37,969 bases of DNA from a virus: positions 1-37,969 of IMG/VR virus record IMGVR_UViG_3300025698_000858. One strand, given 5' to 3'. The notes under the pieces were generated by a model. It was not told where the DNA came from. It made no database searches and saw only the letters and a list, made by a program, of their open reading frames with translations. The translations under genes were made by a program, and so were the position numbers. Below are positions 1 to 8,158 of the stretch, in pieces (positions within the stretch are counted from its first letter, which is position 1; every line of letters begins with the position of its first letter).

Positions 1-1
1 A

Positions 2-688
2 CCCAAGACGTGGAAACCCCTGCCATCTGATTTTCTTGAAGGCTTATCGTTGGTGGCTGATTGTGCAGGCCGTGACGAATCCAATTTTGTTTTGACTTGT
101 ATTCATATCGCACCAGAAAAACTTGAAGCCAGCGACAATACTCGTCTAGCTAAGTTCAACACGAAAACCGATGTGCGACGATCTATGCTTATCCGCAAAG
201 ATACCGTCAAACATCTAATAACTGCTCAGGTGACCAAATTTGGAGAGACAAAAGATTGGGTTCACTTCCGCCGCAATAACGGCCCAATCATTTGCTGTCG
301 TCGATACACCGAAAGCTTTCCTGACTCGGACGAAGGTTTTAAAATCAGTGGAAAAAAAATGACCTTGCCGAAAGGACTAGAAAAGGCTGCGCGCCGTGCT
401 GCTATTTTCAGCGCTGACAATCCAGAGGACAGTGACATATTCGTTACACTCACTACCAACCGGGCCTTAGTTCGGGGCACTGGCACAGGTGCGGAATTTC
501 AGGAAATCAAAAAGATAAAATATGTAGGGAAGCCATTGACCTTTTTGATTTCACCTACACAACTAATAGCATTAACCCATAAACACAACAGCTGTATTGT
601 ATCACAAGAAAAGCTGAAAGCCACAAGCGGACAATTTGAATTTGTAGCGGCTTTGGGCGTAACTCCTCAAGAAAGCGATGCTGAATAA
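2..688 (+). CDS. Sliding clamp (DnaN-like), 5'-truncated by window edge
   Basis: The frame is open from base 2, so the real start lies before the window; 228 residues are visible. I read it as the C-terminal two thirds of a bacterial-type beta clamp, which encircles DNA and tethers the polymerase. Supporting stretches are SDFLEGLSLVADCAG and EKLEASDNTRLAKF, which resemble the clamp pattern of a FL..AL.-type helix followed by L.ASD..RL, and the GPIICCRRYTESFPD segment, which matches the clamp motif around I.CR...G.FPD. A clamp-loader gene follows at 4069, which supports the call. The stop overlaps the next start by one base (TAATG), implying coupling. Similarity is by eye only, so a divergent clamp-like protein is possible. 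Confidence 0.6.
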   Translation, partial: PKTWKPLPSDFLEGLSLVADCAGRDESNFVLTCIHIAPEKLEASDNTRLAKFNTKTDVRRSMLIRKDTVKHLITAQVTKFGETKDWVHFRRNNGPIICCRRYTESFPDSDEGFKISGKKMTLPKGLEKAARRAAIFSADNPEDSDIFVTLTTNRALVRGTGTGAEFQEIKKIKYVGKPLTFLISPTQLIALTHKHNSCIVSQEKLKATSGQFEFVAALGVTPQESDAE

Positions 689-1437
689 TGTGTGCTTTAC
701 GCTCTACACGAACTCGAATTATCTGCGGCGATAGTTTGAAGGTATTGCCAAAATTGCTTCCAGCCAAACTTGTGTTTGCTGATCCTCCAGACAATATCAA
801 GGCTCCATACAGAGGCTTTGATGATCATTGGAAGAGTAAAGAAGCATACCATGAGTGGCTCAAAAGGATGATGAAAATTGGAGTGTATAGCAGCGAAATC
901 TTTTGGATGAGCTTTAACTGCGCACACAACTCCAGTGCATGGTCATCAAGTAGGCACTTTGAGTACAGAGGAAACTTGGTGCGGGAGATTATCTGGCGGT
1001 ATACTTTTGGTCAGCACAACAAACACGATAGTACGGGTGGCTATCGGCCCATGATCCGCATTAGCAATCCCGAAGCCAAACTCTATCCAAATGCTATCCG
1101 AGTTGAATCATGGAGACAGAAGCACAACGACCCACGAGCTAATCCAGATGGGCGTGTGCCTGACGCCGTGTGGGAATTCCCGCGTGTAGTTGGCAATGCA
1201 GAAGAACGGGTCAAATGGTCCGTTACACAGCACCCCCAGAAGTTAATGGAACGGATAATAAGACTTTGCTGTGTGCCCGGCGATACTGTGATTGACATGT
1301 TTGGGCACAGTTTTACTACAGCGCGTGTATGTAAACGCTTGGGTATCGATAGCATATCCATCGAGATAAGCCCATACTATTGCCGCAAAGGTGCCAAGGA
1401 GTTGGGGTGTAAAGTTGAATATGCAGAGGACGTGTAA
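688..1437 (+). CDS. DNA methyltransferase, N4/N6 type (DPPD variant)
   Basis: This 249-residue protein looks like an amino-group DNA methyltransferase of the N6_N4_Mtase family, acting on adenine N6 or cytosine N4 with SAM. The N-terminal IICGDS and VFADPPDN segments are the catalytic block (motif IV), here DPPD rather than DPPY. Near the C-terminus, the block VPGDTVIDMFGHSFTTARV corresponds to the SAM-binding motif I, usually with FxGxGTT; the order of motif IV before motif I is that of the beta class. The HPQKLMERIIRLC segment is also typical. No restriction endonuclease is adjacent, so it is probably an orphan enzyme for self-protection or regulation. The target sequence cannot be read from the sequence. 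Confidence 0.8.
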   Translation: MCALRSTRTRIICGDSLKVLPKLLPAKLVFADPPDNIKAPYRGFDDHWKSKEAYHEWLKRMMKIGVYSSEIFWMSFNCAHNSSAWSSSRHFEYRGNLVREIIWRYTFGQHNKHDSTGGYRPMIRISNPEAKLYPNAIRVESWRQKHNDPRANPDGRVPDAVWEFPRVVGNAEERVKWSVTQHPQKLMERIIRLCCVPGDTVIDMFGHSFTTARVCKRLGIDSISIEISPYYCRKGAKELGCKVEYAEDV

Positions 1438-1440
1438 GCG

Positions 1441-2676
1441 ATGAAAAAAGGATTCTTTTCCACAAACGACATATCCACATCTAAATCGATGAGTACCACA
1501 CCCCGATGCGGTCTATGCAAATTACATCGAACGTGTATACATCCCAAGATGCCGCCTACAGGTAAAGGGCGAAAGCGATTGTTGTTTGTAGCTGAAGCTC
1601 CGGGTCGTTTGGAAGACGAAAAAAACACACAATTGATCGGAAAATCTGGACAGTACTTGCGTTCGAGGTTGAAACGTTATGGCATAAACTTAGATGTGGA
1701 TGCCCAAAAAACAAACGCTGTGATTTGTCGTCCCCCAAAAAACGAAACACCAACAAGCGCTCAAATTGCAGCATGTCGTCCTAACGTGCTGAGAGAGATA
1801 GAAAGTTTTCAACCCACCTGTATCATATTGTTAGGTGCCACTGCTGTTGAATCTGTAATACCTATCTTTTGGAAAGACAAAATCGACGCATTCTCACGAT
1901 GGACTGGATGGCATATACCTATACAAAATAAAAACGTTTGGATATGCCCCACTTATCATCCCTCATATATACTACGCAAACCAGGAAAACAATACACAAT
2001 GCTTTTTAACCGGCATATCAAAGCGGCAATCAAACTGCAAAAACTACCATGGGTAAAAGTACCGGATTATAGTTCGGGAATAGAAATCATCACATCCCCC
2101 TCCCAAGCGGGCCGATACTTATATCAACTATATCGATCTAAGCCCGCACACGCCACCTGGGACTTGGAAGCGTCCAGCCTGAAGCCTGATACCCCTGGTG
2201 CAGAGATCGTTTGCTGTAGCGTGTGTACGGGCCCACAAACGGTAGTGTTCCCATGGGCTGGCGACGCGGTAGACGAAATGTTAGCGATTCTCCGGAATCC
2301 ACACATCCGAAAGATAGCAGCCAACAATAAATTTGAACATCGTTGGATTTTGCACAAACATAAGATACATGTAAAAGGTTGGTATTATGACGTGGTGCTT
2401 GGGGCGCATGCCCTAGACAACAGGCCAAAGGTAACGGGTGTAAAATTCCAATCGTTCGTACGGCTAGGACAACAAAGTTACAATGATCATATCGAACCAT
2501 ATCTCCGTGCGCCTGCATATAAACTCAACCGAATCCTTCAACTGCCTATTACCGATGTGATGTTGTATTGTGGTATGGATTCGAAAGTAGAAGATGAATT
2601 AGCGATAATACAAATACCTGAATTGGTAAAACAAGGAAAGGCTCACCGACGTGCAATGCAAACCCATAACGCATGA
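1441..2676 (+). CDS. Family 4-like uracil-DNA glycosylase fused to 3'-5' exonuclease domain
   Basis: 411 residues with two domains. Residues about 20-200 match family 4 uracil-DNA glycosylase: cysteines C23, C26 and C32 (a likely part of an iron-sulfur site), VAEAPG at 50-55, a KTNAVICRPPKNETPT block, and CPTYHPSYILRKP. Residues about 225-400 are a DnaQ/Pol I-type proofreading exonuclease: WDLEAS (Exo I), NNKFEH (Exo II, E in place of the usual D) and YCGMDSKVEDEL (Exo III). The polymerase domain expected to follow is encoded in another frame starting at 2651, overlapping by 26 bases. The role is removal of uracil or proofreading during phage DNA synthesis. An in-frame ATG at 1489 is an alternative start. 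The UDG fold is clear; activity on uracil is inferred. Confidence 0.85.
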   Translation: MKKGFFSTNDISTSKSMSTTPRCGLCKLHRTCIHPKMPPTGKGRKRLLFVAEAPGRLEDEKNTQLIGKSGQYLRSRLKRYGINLDVDAQKTNAVICRPPKNETPTSAQIAACRPNVLREIESFQPTCIILLGATAVESVIPIFWKDKIDAFSRWTGWHIPIQNKNVWICPTYHPSYILRKPGKQYTMLFNRHIKAAIKLQKLPWVKVPDYSSGIEIITSPSQAGRYLYQLYRSKPAHATWDLEASSLKPDTPGAEIVCCSVCTGPQTVVFPWAGDAVDEMLAILRNPHIRKIAANNKFEHRWILHKHKIHVKGWYYDVVLGAHALDNRPKVTGVKFQSFVRLGQQSYNDHIEPYLRAPAYKLNRILQLPITDVMLYCGMDSKVEDELAIIQIPELVKQGKAHRRAMQTHNA

Positions 2677-4045
2677 TGGGTATCAATTGTTTCAACAAGG
2701 ATCAATTACGCTTGCAGAAATGGAGTGTAATGGATTTTGTATTGATACTGCATATATAGATCGCGCCCAAAAGCACTTAAGTGTAAAAATTCAAGAGCTT
2801 ACGGCGCGTATGAAAGAGGATAAGGTCTATCGCGTTTGGAAACGAAAGTATGGCCTCAAAATGAACTTTGGTAGTCGTGAACAATTAGGCGATATTGTTT
2901 TCAACGAACTTGAACTGGCGAAAGGCACACGAACTGCAACGGGACGGTACAAAGCTGACAAAGCAGCACTTGAAAATATTGACCTGCCGTTTTTAGAATG
3001 GTATACAAAACTTGAACAGTTCAAAAAAGCTAAAGGTACATACTTGAACGGAATTCAACGCCATACAGATGCAGAAGGTTTCATTCACCCATTTTTTGGT
3101 TTGGATACAGTTAGAACTTTTCGTGGTTCTTGTGCTGACCCAAACCTACAAAATATACCCATTCGAGATCCCATTATTAAAAAACTTGTACGCCGCGCAT
3201 TCATTCCGCGCGGACTAAATAGACATATTGTGGAACATGATTTTAGTGGCGTAGAAGTCAAAACAGCTGCCTGTTATAATCACGACCCAACACTCATCAG
3301 ATATATCAAAGACAAAAAATCTGACATGCACCGAGATATGTGTATGCAAATCTATTGTTTGACCATTAAAGAATATACAGATGCCTTACGTCACTGTGCA
3401 AAAAATCTGTTTGTGTTTCCTGAATTTTACGGCGATTGGTATCTCAGTTGTGCTCAATCGTTATGGTATGCTGTGCAACGATTACATCTGAAAACAAAAA
3501 CAGGTGAGGATGTGTTTAAACATCTTCGTCGTCACGGCATTACAAAACTAGGTCGGTGTGTTCCGGGAGAAACCCCTTTACCCCACAGCTTTGAAGGCCA
3601 TATCAAAAAGGTTGAAAAAGACTTCTGGGAAAACAGATTTCGTGTGTATACAGAATGGAAGTGGGATTGGTGGGAAGATTATTTAGACAGAGGATTCTTT
3701 GATACCCTCACGGGCTTTCGTATTTCTGGTGCTATGGATCGCAAGAAAGTCATAAACTATCCAATTCAAGGTAGTGCGTTTCATTGCTTATTATGGTGCC
3801 TAATCCGCATCAATAAACTATTACAAAAATATAAGATGAAGACAAAGCTTATTGGACAAATTCACGACAGTGTAATTGCTGATGTGCTACACCGTGAATT
3901 GAAAGACTATATTGAAATAGCCCATCAGGTTATGACAATTGATTTACGTAAACATTGGGGTTGGATTATTGTCCCTGTAGGTGTTGATGCAGAAGTTGCA
4001 CCGATGGGCCGCAGCTGGTATGAAAAGGCGAAGTATAAGCCGTGA
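2651..4045 (+). CDS. Family A DNA polymerase, polymerase domain only
   Basis: 464 residues carrying the palm, fingers and thumb of a Pol I-type replicative polymerase. Motif A is EHDFSGVEVKTAA, motif B is RHCAKNLFVFPEFYG (one residue longer than the Pol I O-helix pattern between K and YG), and motif C is GQIHDSVIADV with HDS rather than HDE. DPNLQNIPIRDP is the conserved segment before motif A. No exonuclease domain is present; it sits in the previous gene. The start is a GTG with AAGGAAAGG about 9 bases upstream, inside the 3' end of the exonuclease gene. The N-terminal DGYQLFQQGSITLAEME is what normally continues directly from an exonuclease domain, so the two genes are a split or frameshifted polymerase. 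Confidence 0.92.
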   Translation: MQCKPITHDGYQLFQQGSITLAEMECNGFCIDTAYIDRAQKHLSVKIQELTARMKEDKVYRVWKRKYGLKMNFGSREQLGDIVFNELELAKGTRTATGRYKADKAALENIDLPFLEWYTKLEQFKKAKGTYLNGIQRHTDAEGFIHPFFGLDTVRTFRGSCADPNLQNIPIRDPIIKKLVRRAFIPRGLNRHIVEHDFSGVEVKTAACYNHDPTLIRYIKDKKSDMHRDMCMQIYCLTIKEYTDALRHCAKNLFVFPEFYGDWYLSCAQSLWYAVQRLHLKTKTGEDVFKHLRRHGITKLGRCVPGETPLPHSFEGHIKKVEKDFWENRFRVYTEWKWDWWEDYLDRGFFDTLTGFRISGAMDRKKVINYPIQGSAFHCLLWCLIRINKLLQKYKMKTKLIGQIHDSVIADVLHRELKDYIEIAHQVMTIDLRKHWGWIIVPVGVDAEVAPMGRSWYEKAKYKP

Positions 4046-4068
4046 AATGCTAAAAAAGGAGAAACGCC

Positions 4069-4998
4069 ATGGAACTGTATCGCAAATTCAGACCAACGAA
4101 ATTACAAGATGTTTATGGACAACCACAAGCAATCAAAGCACTACAGGCCATGGTGATCAAGAAAAAAATACCCCATGTAATGATGTTTTCAGGTCATTCT
4201 GGATCAGGGAAAACTACAAGTGCCCGAATAATGCGGCGGCACATCAAATGTGGGATACCTGATTTTTCAGAAATGAACTGTGCCGATATTCGAGGCATCG
4301 ATGCTGTCCGGGATATTCGCAAATCTATGCACTTGAAACCTATGAATGGTACGTCCAAGTTATGGCTGATTGATGAAGCCCACAGACTAACGGGTGGCGC
4401 CCAAGAAGCCATGCTCAAAATATTGGAAGATGTGCCATCTCATGTTTACTTCATTTTGTGTACTACCGATCCAAACAAGTTGACACGAACGGTACGTGAC
4501 CGATGTTTCCCAGTCAAATTCAAACCGCTAAATGCATCTGCTATTGAACAATCACTTCTGTATATTGAAAAGCAGATTGAAACACGAATAGACAAAAAGG
4601 TTCAAGCCACAATTATCGAACAAGCTGACGGGTCTGCCCGCCGTGCCATCGAAATGTTGGAAGGTGTTGTACTCCTGGCCGACAAAAACGAACAACTAGA
4701 ATGGTTGGAGGGTGCGGCTGAAGAACAACGACAAATTATAGACCTATGCCGTTTGTTGTTCAGCTTCAAAACGGATTGGAATAATACATCTGGGCTCTTA
4801 ACAGCATTGGCATCATCTGATGCCGAATCTATTCGATGGGCTGTGATTGGATATGCCCGCGCCATCCTGCTAAAAAACAATCATCGAAAATTACAACAAC
4901 GTGCTTGTCGTATTATTCAGACGTTTGAAGGTAATTTCTACGACAGCAAACATGCAGGATTAGCAATGGCCTGCTACCAAATCGTTGTTGAAGATTAG
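4069..4998 (+). CDS. AAA+ clamp loader ATPase (DnaX/RFC-like)
   Basis: 309 residues beginning MELYRKFRPTKLQDVYGQ, the classic clamp-loader N-terminus. Walker A is GHSGSGKT at 42-49, Walker B is LIDEAH with DEAH at 101-104, sensor 1 is CTTDPNKL, and RTVRDRC is the SRC-type arginine-finger motif. It would load the clamp encoded at the start of the window for the polymerase just upstream. It is shorter than bacterial gamma/tau and lacks a tau-like extension, and no separate delta-like subunit is recognisable here, so it may act as a homo-oligomer, with host subunits, or with a partner outside the window. AAGGAG lies about 7 bases before the ATG. Confidence 0.93.
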   Translation: MELYRKFRPTKLQDVYGQPQAIKALQAMVIKKKIPHVMMFSGHSGSGKTTSARIMRRHIKCGIPDFSEMNCADIRGIDAVRDIRKSMHLKPMNGTSKLWLIDEAHRLTGGAQEAMLKILEDVPSHVYFILCTTDPNKLTRTVRDRCFPVKFKPLNASAIEQSLLYIEKQIETRIDKKVQATIIEQADGSARRAIEMLEGVVLLADKNEQLEWLEGAAEEQRQIIDLCRLLFSFKTDWNNTSGLLTALASSDAESIRWAVIGYARAILLKNNHRKLQQRACRIIQTFEGNFYDSKHAGLAMACYQIVVED

Positions 4999-5034
4999 CA
5001 GATCGATAATATAGGTAGAAACAAAAACAGATGT

Positions 5035-5538
5035 ATGGAGATAACTATAGTGAAGACAAGTGCTAAAAGAATTTTGAACCCAGATCCGACACAATTAGAT
5101 CGGGAATGGGTATTGCAACCGAAGTTGCTACTTGAATTTGCTGATCAGTTAAGTACAAAGAGAAAAGAGCACGACAGACAAAAGGCTTTGAATGAAATAG
5201 CCGATGCCAAATTGTCATTGCGGGTACGTTCCAATCCAAGTAAATACAAACTCAAATCGGTAAACGAAACAGCAATCAAAAACGTGGTGTGTAGTCATCC
5301 GGCTTACGGAAAACGTGTGCTGTTACTAATCGATTTGCGGGAAGAGGTTGATCATCTATCCAATATGGTAACCGCCATCGAACACCGCAAACGCGCATTG
5401 GAAGGTTTGGTATCACTTCATGGTCAAAAGTATTTCAGCGTACCGCGTGCAGATGAAACAGGAACCAGACAGCTACAAGAGAATCGCACAAGACGTGTAA
5501 GTAGTCGCGTTAACAAGACCAAAAAAAGACGTGCTTGA
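5035..5538 (+). CDS. Conserved phage protein, possible UvsY-like recombination mediator
   Basis: 167 residues, highly charged, predicted mostly helical, without an enzyme motif. The segment LRVRSNPSKYKLKSVNETAI followed by a helix ending AIEHRKRALEGLVSLHG has the same general layout as T4 UvsY: a lysine-rich helix, a Y-K-linked strand, then a long helix with RK..LE/I. UvsY loads the UvsX recombinase on gp32-coated DNA, and a gp32-like gene and a RecA-like gene follow within 2 kb, which fits that role. The resemblance is weak and by eye. The ATG at 5035 has no good ribosome site; GTG at 5050 has GGAG 9 bases upstream and may be the real start. The C-terminus is basic. Confidence 0.4.
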   Translation: MEITIVKTSAKRILNPDPTQLDREWVLQPKLLLEFADQLSTKRKEHDRQKALNEIADAKLSLRVRSNPSKYKLKSVNETAIKNVVCSHPAYGKRVLLLIDLREEVDHLSNMVTAIEHRKRALEGLVSLHGQKYFSVPRADETGTRQLQENRTRRVSSRVNKTKKRRA

Positions 5539-5539
5539 A

Positions 5540-5707
5540 ATGAATACAACAATCATAATCATTCTAGCTGTAGTGCCGTTTGTGTTACCTATCGTTGCAT
5601 TTGGTATTATGAAATATGGCACGTTTGGATACATGAAAGGTAAAACACTAGCAAATAGATTAAAAACCGAATTCAACCCCGTGCGAAAGGACAAAAATGA
5701 AACGTAG
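5540..5707 (+). CDS. Small single-pass membrane protein, unknown function
   Basis: 55 residues: a very hydrophobic N-terminal segment (IIIILAVVPFVLPIVAFGI) forming one membrane helix, then a basic tail ending in VRKDKNET. It begins one base after the previous stop and overlaps the start of the single-stranded DNA-binding protein gene by 11 bases, so it is part of the same coupled operon. The ribosome site is weak. I do not recognise a family; it has no lipobox or holin-like second helix. It could be a real microprotein or a translated linker coupling the flanking genes. Confidence 0.45.
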   Translation: MNTTIIIILAVVPFVLPIVAFGIMKYGTFGYMKGKTLANRLKTEFNPVRKDKNET

Positions 5708-6956
5708 AAAGACGCGATACAAACGTGGAATGGCTTCACATGGATCAAAACAAGCACAGAAGAGATCATCCGAATTGTACACCAGTCGTGCTCTAGCATT
5801 GCCGAAAAACGTGAGTATGATACAAATCAAAAGTGACGATCCCATACGTCTCGACATCTTGCCATACATGGTAGGTGCGGGCAATCCGTTTGCTGATCCA
5901 GGTGCGTTCTCTTTCGAGCGTACGTATTTCGTACACAAATCTGTTGGGCCAAACAATGACACCGTCGTATGCCCTGCAACAGGCCCTAAACCATATGGGC
6001 TATGCCCTATCTGCGAACAAGTAGCTGTATTACGCGAAGACGTTGATGCCGATGAAGATTTTATCAAATCACTAAAGCCGAAGCGCCGGCAAGTTTTCAA
6101 CGTGATTGATACAAAAGACCGCAAACGCGGAGTGCAGATATTCGATATTTCCTACCATCTGTTCGGCAAGCTGCTGGAAGAGTATTTGGATGATGAGGAA
6201 ACGCAAGACCAACTTGAAGGCTGGTGTGAATTTGAAGGAGGTAAAACTTTACGACTGGGTTTGAACGAAAAAACGTACAACCGCCAGAAATTCTTTGAAG
6301 TTAGTCGAATCAATTTTCTGGATCGCAAACGTGATTATAACCCAGACCGTATGCTGAAGCAAGTTGTGTGCCTTGACGACATCATCAAAGTGTTGCCGTA
6401 CAAGGAAATCAAAGAGTTGTTTCTCCGAACGGGAGAATCAAAATCGGAAACTTCTAATACAAGGAGTAAGAAAGTGAAAGCAATTGAGAAAATGTCCGCC
6501 AAAGAACTCAAGAAGTTCATCTACATGAATGACTTGGACGTAGATCCGGATGAGTTTGATAAACTCGGGGATCTGCGTGAAGCCGTGATGGATGAGGTGA
6601 GTGAGGCTTCCGCCCCAAGCGCTAAGGCCAAGACAAAAGCCAAGACAAAGGCCAAGGGCAAGAAGGCTAAGAAAGAGGAAGAGGAATTCGAGGACGAAGA
6701 GTCCGAAGACGAGGATGAATTCGAGGACGAGGACGAAGAGTCTGAGGACGAAGATGAGTCCGAAGATGAGTCCGAAGATGAGTCCGAAGAGGAAGAGTTT
6801 GAAGAGGAGGAAGAGGAAGAGTTTGAAGAGGAGGAAGAGGAAGAGTCTGAAGGTGAGGAAGAGGAAGAGTTTGAAGAGGAAGAGGAAGAGGAGCCAGCAC
6901 CCAAGAAGAAGAAAAAGAGCACGAAGAAAAAAACCAAGAAGAAAGGCCGAAAGTAA
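5697..6956 (+). CDS. gp32-like single-stranded DNA-binding protein
   Basis: 419 residues. The core resembles T4 gp32: H80, C92, C103 and C106 (H-x11-C-x10-C-x2-C) match the spacing of the gp32 zinc site, within VVCPATGPKPYGLCPIC. A basic N-terminus (MKRRKTRYKR) resembles the cooperativity region. Residues about 260-303 (KMSAKELKKFIYMNDLDVD) look like a small SAP/HeH or Rho-N-type helical domain. After a KAKTKAK linker comes an acidic tract of about 75 residues (6664-6891), as in SSB tails that recruit partners, but it ends in a lysine-rich run (PKKKKKSTKKKTKKKGRK), which is unusual because SSB tails normally end acidic. AAAGGA lies about 5 bases before the ATG. A terminator follows. Confidence 0.85.
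   Translation: MKRRKTRYKRGMASHGSKQAQKRSSELYTSRALALPKNVSMIQIKSDDPIRLDILPYMVGAGNPFADPGAFSFERTYFVHKSVGPNNDTVVCPATGPKPYGLCPICEQVAVLREDVDADEDFIKSLKPKRRQVFNVIDTKDRKRGVQIFDISYHLFGKLLEEYLDDEETQDQLEGWCEFEGGKTLRLGLNEKTYNRQKFFEVSRINFLDRKRDYNPDRMLKQVVCLDDIIKVLPYKEIKELFLRTGESKSETSNTRSKKVKAIEKMSAKELKKFIYMNDLDVDPDEFDKLGDLREAVMDEVSEASAPSAKAKTKAKTKAKGKKAKKEEEEFEDEESEDEDEFEDEDEESEDEDESEDESEDESEEEEFEEEEEEEFEEEEEEESEGEEEEEFEEEEEEEPAPKKKKKSTKKKTKKKGRK
6664..6891 (+). repeat. Acidic low-complexity repeat tract in SSB gene
   Basis: Purine-rich coding repeats made of GAA/GAG/GAT/GAC codons, including three tandem copies of a 12-base unit (TCCGAAGATGAG, about 6760-6790) and further units around GAAGAGGAGGAAGAGG. They encode only E, D, S, F and G. 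Such a tract can gain or lose units by slippage without changing frame when units are multiples of three. Confidence 0.85.
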
Positions 6957-6989
6957 CAACTGAAAGTCTAACTCAGCCGAACGAATACG

Positions 6990-7033
6990 GAATGCTGGGC
7001 TGGGATGCGTAGTCCTAGTCCAGCATTCTTTTT
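6990..7033 (+). terminator. Rho-independent terminator after SSB gene
   Basis: A 16-bp stem with a 7-base loop: GAATGCTGG pairs perfectly with CCAGCATTC, and inside it GCTGGGA pairs with TCCTAGT (two G-U pairs) around TGCGTAG. Five T follow at 7029-7033. It separates the replication operon from the recA-like gene that starts 13 bases later. Confidence 0.9.
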
Positions 7034-7045
7034 GAGATAATTCTT

Positions 7046-8134
7046 ATGCACCATAAAACTGAAAAACTCGTCAAGCAGTTTTTTGCCACAGACTATAACC
7101 GCGTTGGTCTCAAGTACGGACTTAGCACGGGCAGCACCATGTTGAATCTTGCATGTAGTGATAATCCAGCTTATGGATTTGTCAAAGGCGGATACTACCT
7201 TATCGTGGGGGATAGCAAAAGCGGTAAGACATGGTTGTCGTTATCGTGTATGGCTGAGGCTGCACACAATCCACGATTCGCCAAATACCGTTTCATCTAT
7301 GATAATGGTGAAGGTGGAGCTATGATGAACTTGGAAAAGTTCTTCGGAAAGAAAATGGCTTCCCGTATAGAACCTCCAGAAATAGATAAACGAGGAAATG
7401 CTGTTCACTCATATTTTCTGGAGGATTTTTACTATCACGTGAATGATGCGTTACAACAAGGACAACCATTCATTTATGTGCAAGATAGTGCTGATGTGTT
7501 AACGAGCCACGCCGAGGAAAAGAAGTTCAATGAACAAAAGTTAGCACATCGAAAGGGCAAAACACCAGCAGGTAAAATGACCGATGGCAAAGCCGCTATC
7601 AACTCCCAAGATTTGCGCCGTCTACTAACTCCATTACGCAGAAACAGCAGCATCCTAATCATCATAAATCAGACACGCGCTAATTTAGGTTTTGGTTATG
7701 CGGAGAAAACACAGAGCGGGGGAAAGGCTCTGACATTTTATGCTGGCATAGTTATGTGGAGTAGTGTCAAAGGCAAAATCATCAAAGCGATAAAGGGTAA
7801 GCCAAGACAAATAGGCACTTACTGCGAAGTGCGAATACAAAAGAATCGAATCACGGGGAAAGACCGCAGAGTAATAGTACCCATATACTGGAGTTGTGGG
7901 ATTGATGATATTGGTGCTTGTGTTGATTTTCTGGTGGATGAAAACCACTGGGTTCAACCTAAAGGCAGCAGTATCATTACGGCATCTGATTTGGGCCTTA
8001 AGGGAAAACGTGAATCTTTGATTCGAGCTATTGAGCGTAAAGGACTCGAGCGCGATGTGCGGGAGACCGTAGCAGAAGTGTGGGCTGAAATCGAAGCAGC
8101 TTGTGAAGTGAAGCGCAAACCTAGATATGAATAA
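7046..8134 (+). CDS. RecA/UvsX-like recombinase
   Basis: 362 residues of the RecA/Rad51 P-loop superfamily. Walker A is GDSKSGKT at 55-62; FIYDNGEGG follows as the next core strand with acidic residues; FIYVQDSAD holds the Walker B aspartate; ILIIINQTR and SGGKALTFYAGIVMW match the RecA block with the conserved GG-AL--YA pattern. It would drive strand exchange and recombination-dependent replication with the gp32-like and possible UvsY-like proteins upstream. Length fits RecA/UvsX. Its 3' end (AAA CCT AGA TAT GAA TAA) is duplicated downstream of the HNH gene. A RadA- or DnaB-like relative is a less likely alternative. Confidence 0.85.
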   Translation: MHHKTEKLVKQFFATDYNRVGLKYGLSTGSTMLNLACSDNPAYGFVKGGYYLIVGDSKSGKTWLSLSCMAEAAHNPRFAKYRFIYDNGEGGAMMNLEKFFGKKMASRIEPPEIDKRGNAVHSYFLEDFYYHVNDALQQGQPFIYVQDSADVLTSHAEEKKFNEQKLAHRKGKTPAGKMTDGKAAINSQDLRRLLTPLRRNSSILIIINQTRANLGFGYAEKTQSGGKALTFYAGIVMWSSVKGKIIKAIKGKPRQIGTYCEVRIQKNRITGKDRRVIVPIYWSCGIDDIGACVDFLVDENHWVQPKGSSIITASDLGLKGKRESLIRAIERKGLERDVRETVAEVWAEIEAACEVKRKPRYE

Positions 8135-8137
8135 TTC
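8117..8137 (+). repeat. Left copy of direct repeat flanking HNH gene
   Basis: A 21-base element spanning the end of the recA-like gene (including its stop) that recurs at 8623-8643 with one mismatch (A8123 versus C8629); the shared core is GATATGAATAATTC. Similarity extends leftward to 8109 and 8615, giving 26 of 29 matches. See the right copy. Confidence 0.9.
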
Positions 8138-8158
8138 AATGGGACGAATAGGTGTGCT

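Noticed and set aside
4985-5012. Possible promoter TTGTTG, 16-base spacer, TAATAT before the 5035 gene
   Set aside because: The -35 is poor, no other evidence of a transcription start is visible, and such matches are common in AT-rich sequence.
6521-6937. Serine-rich - strand frame and a lysine/proline-rich alternative + frame across the acidic tail of the SSB
   Set aside because: Both are low-complexity shadows of the GAA/GAG repeats in the real gene.
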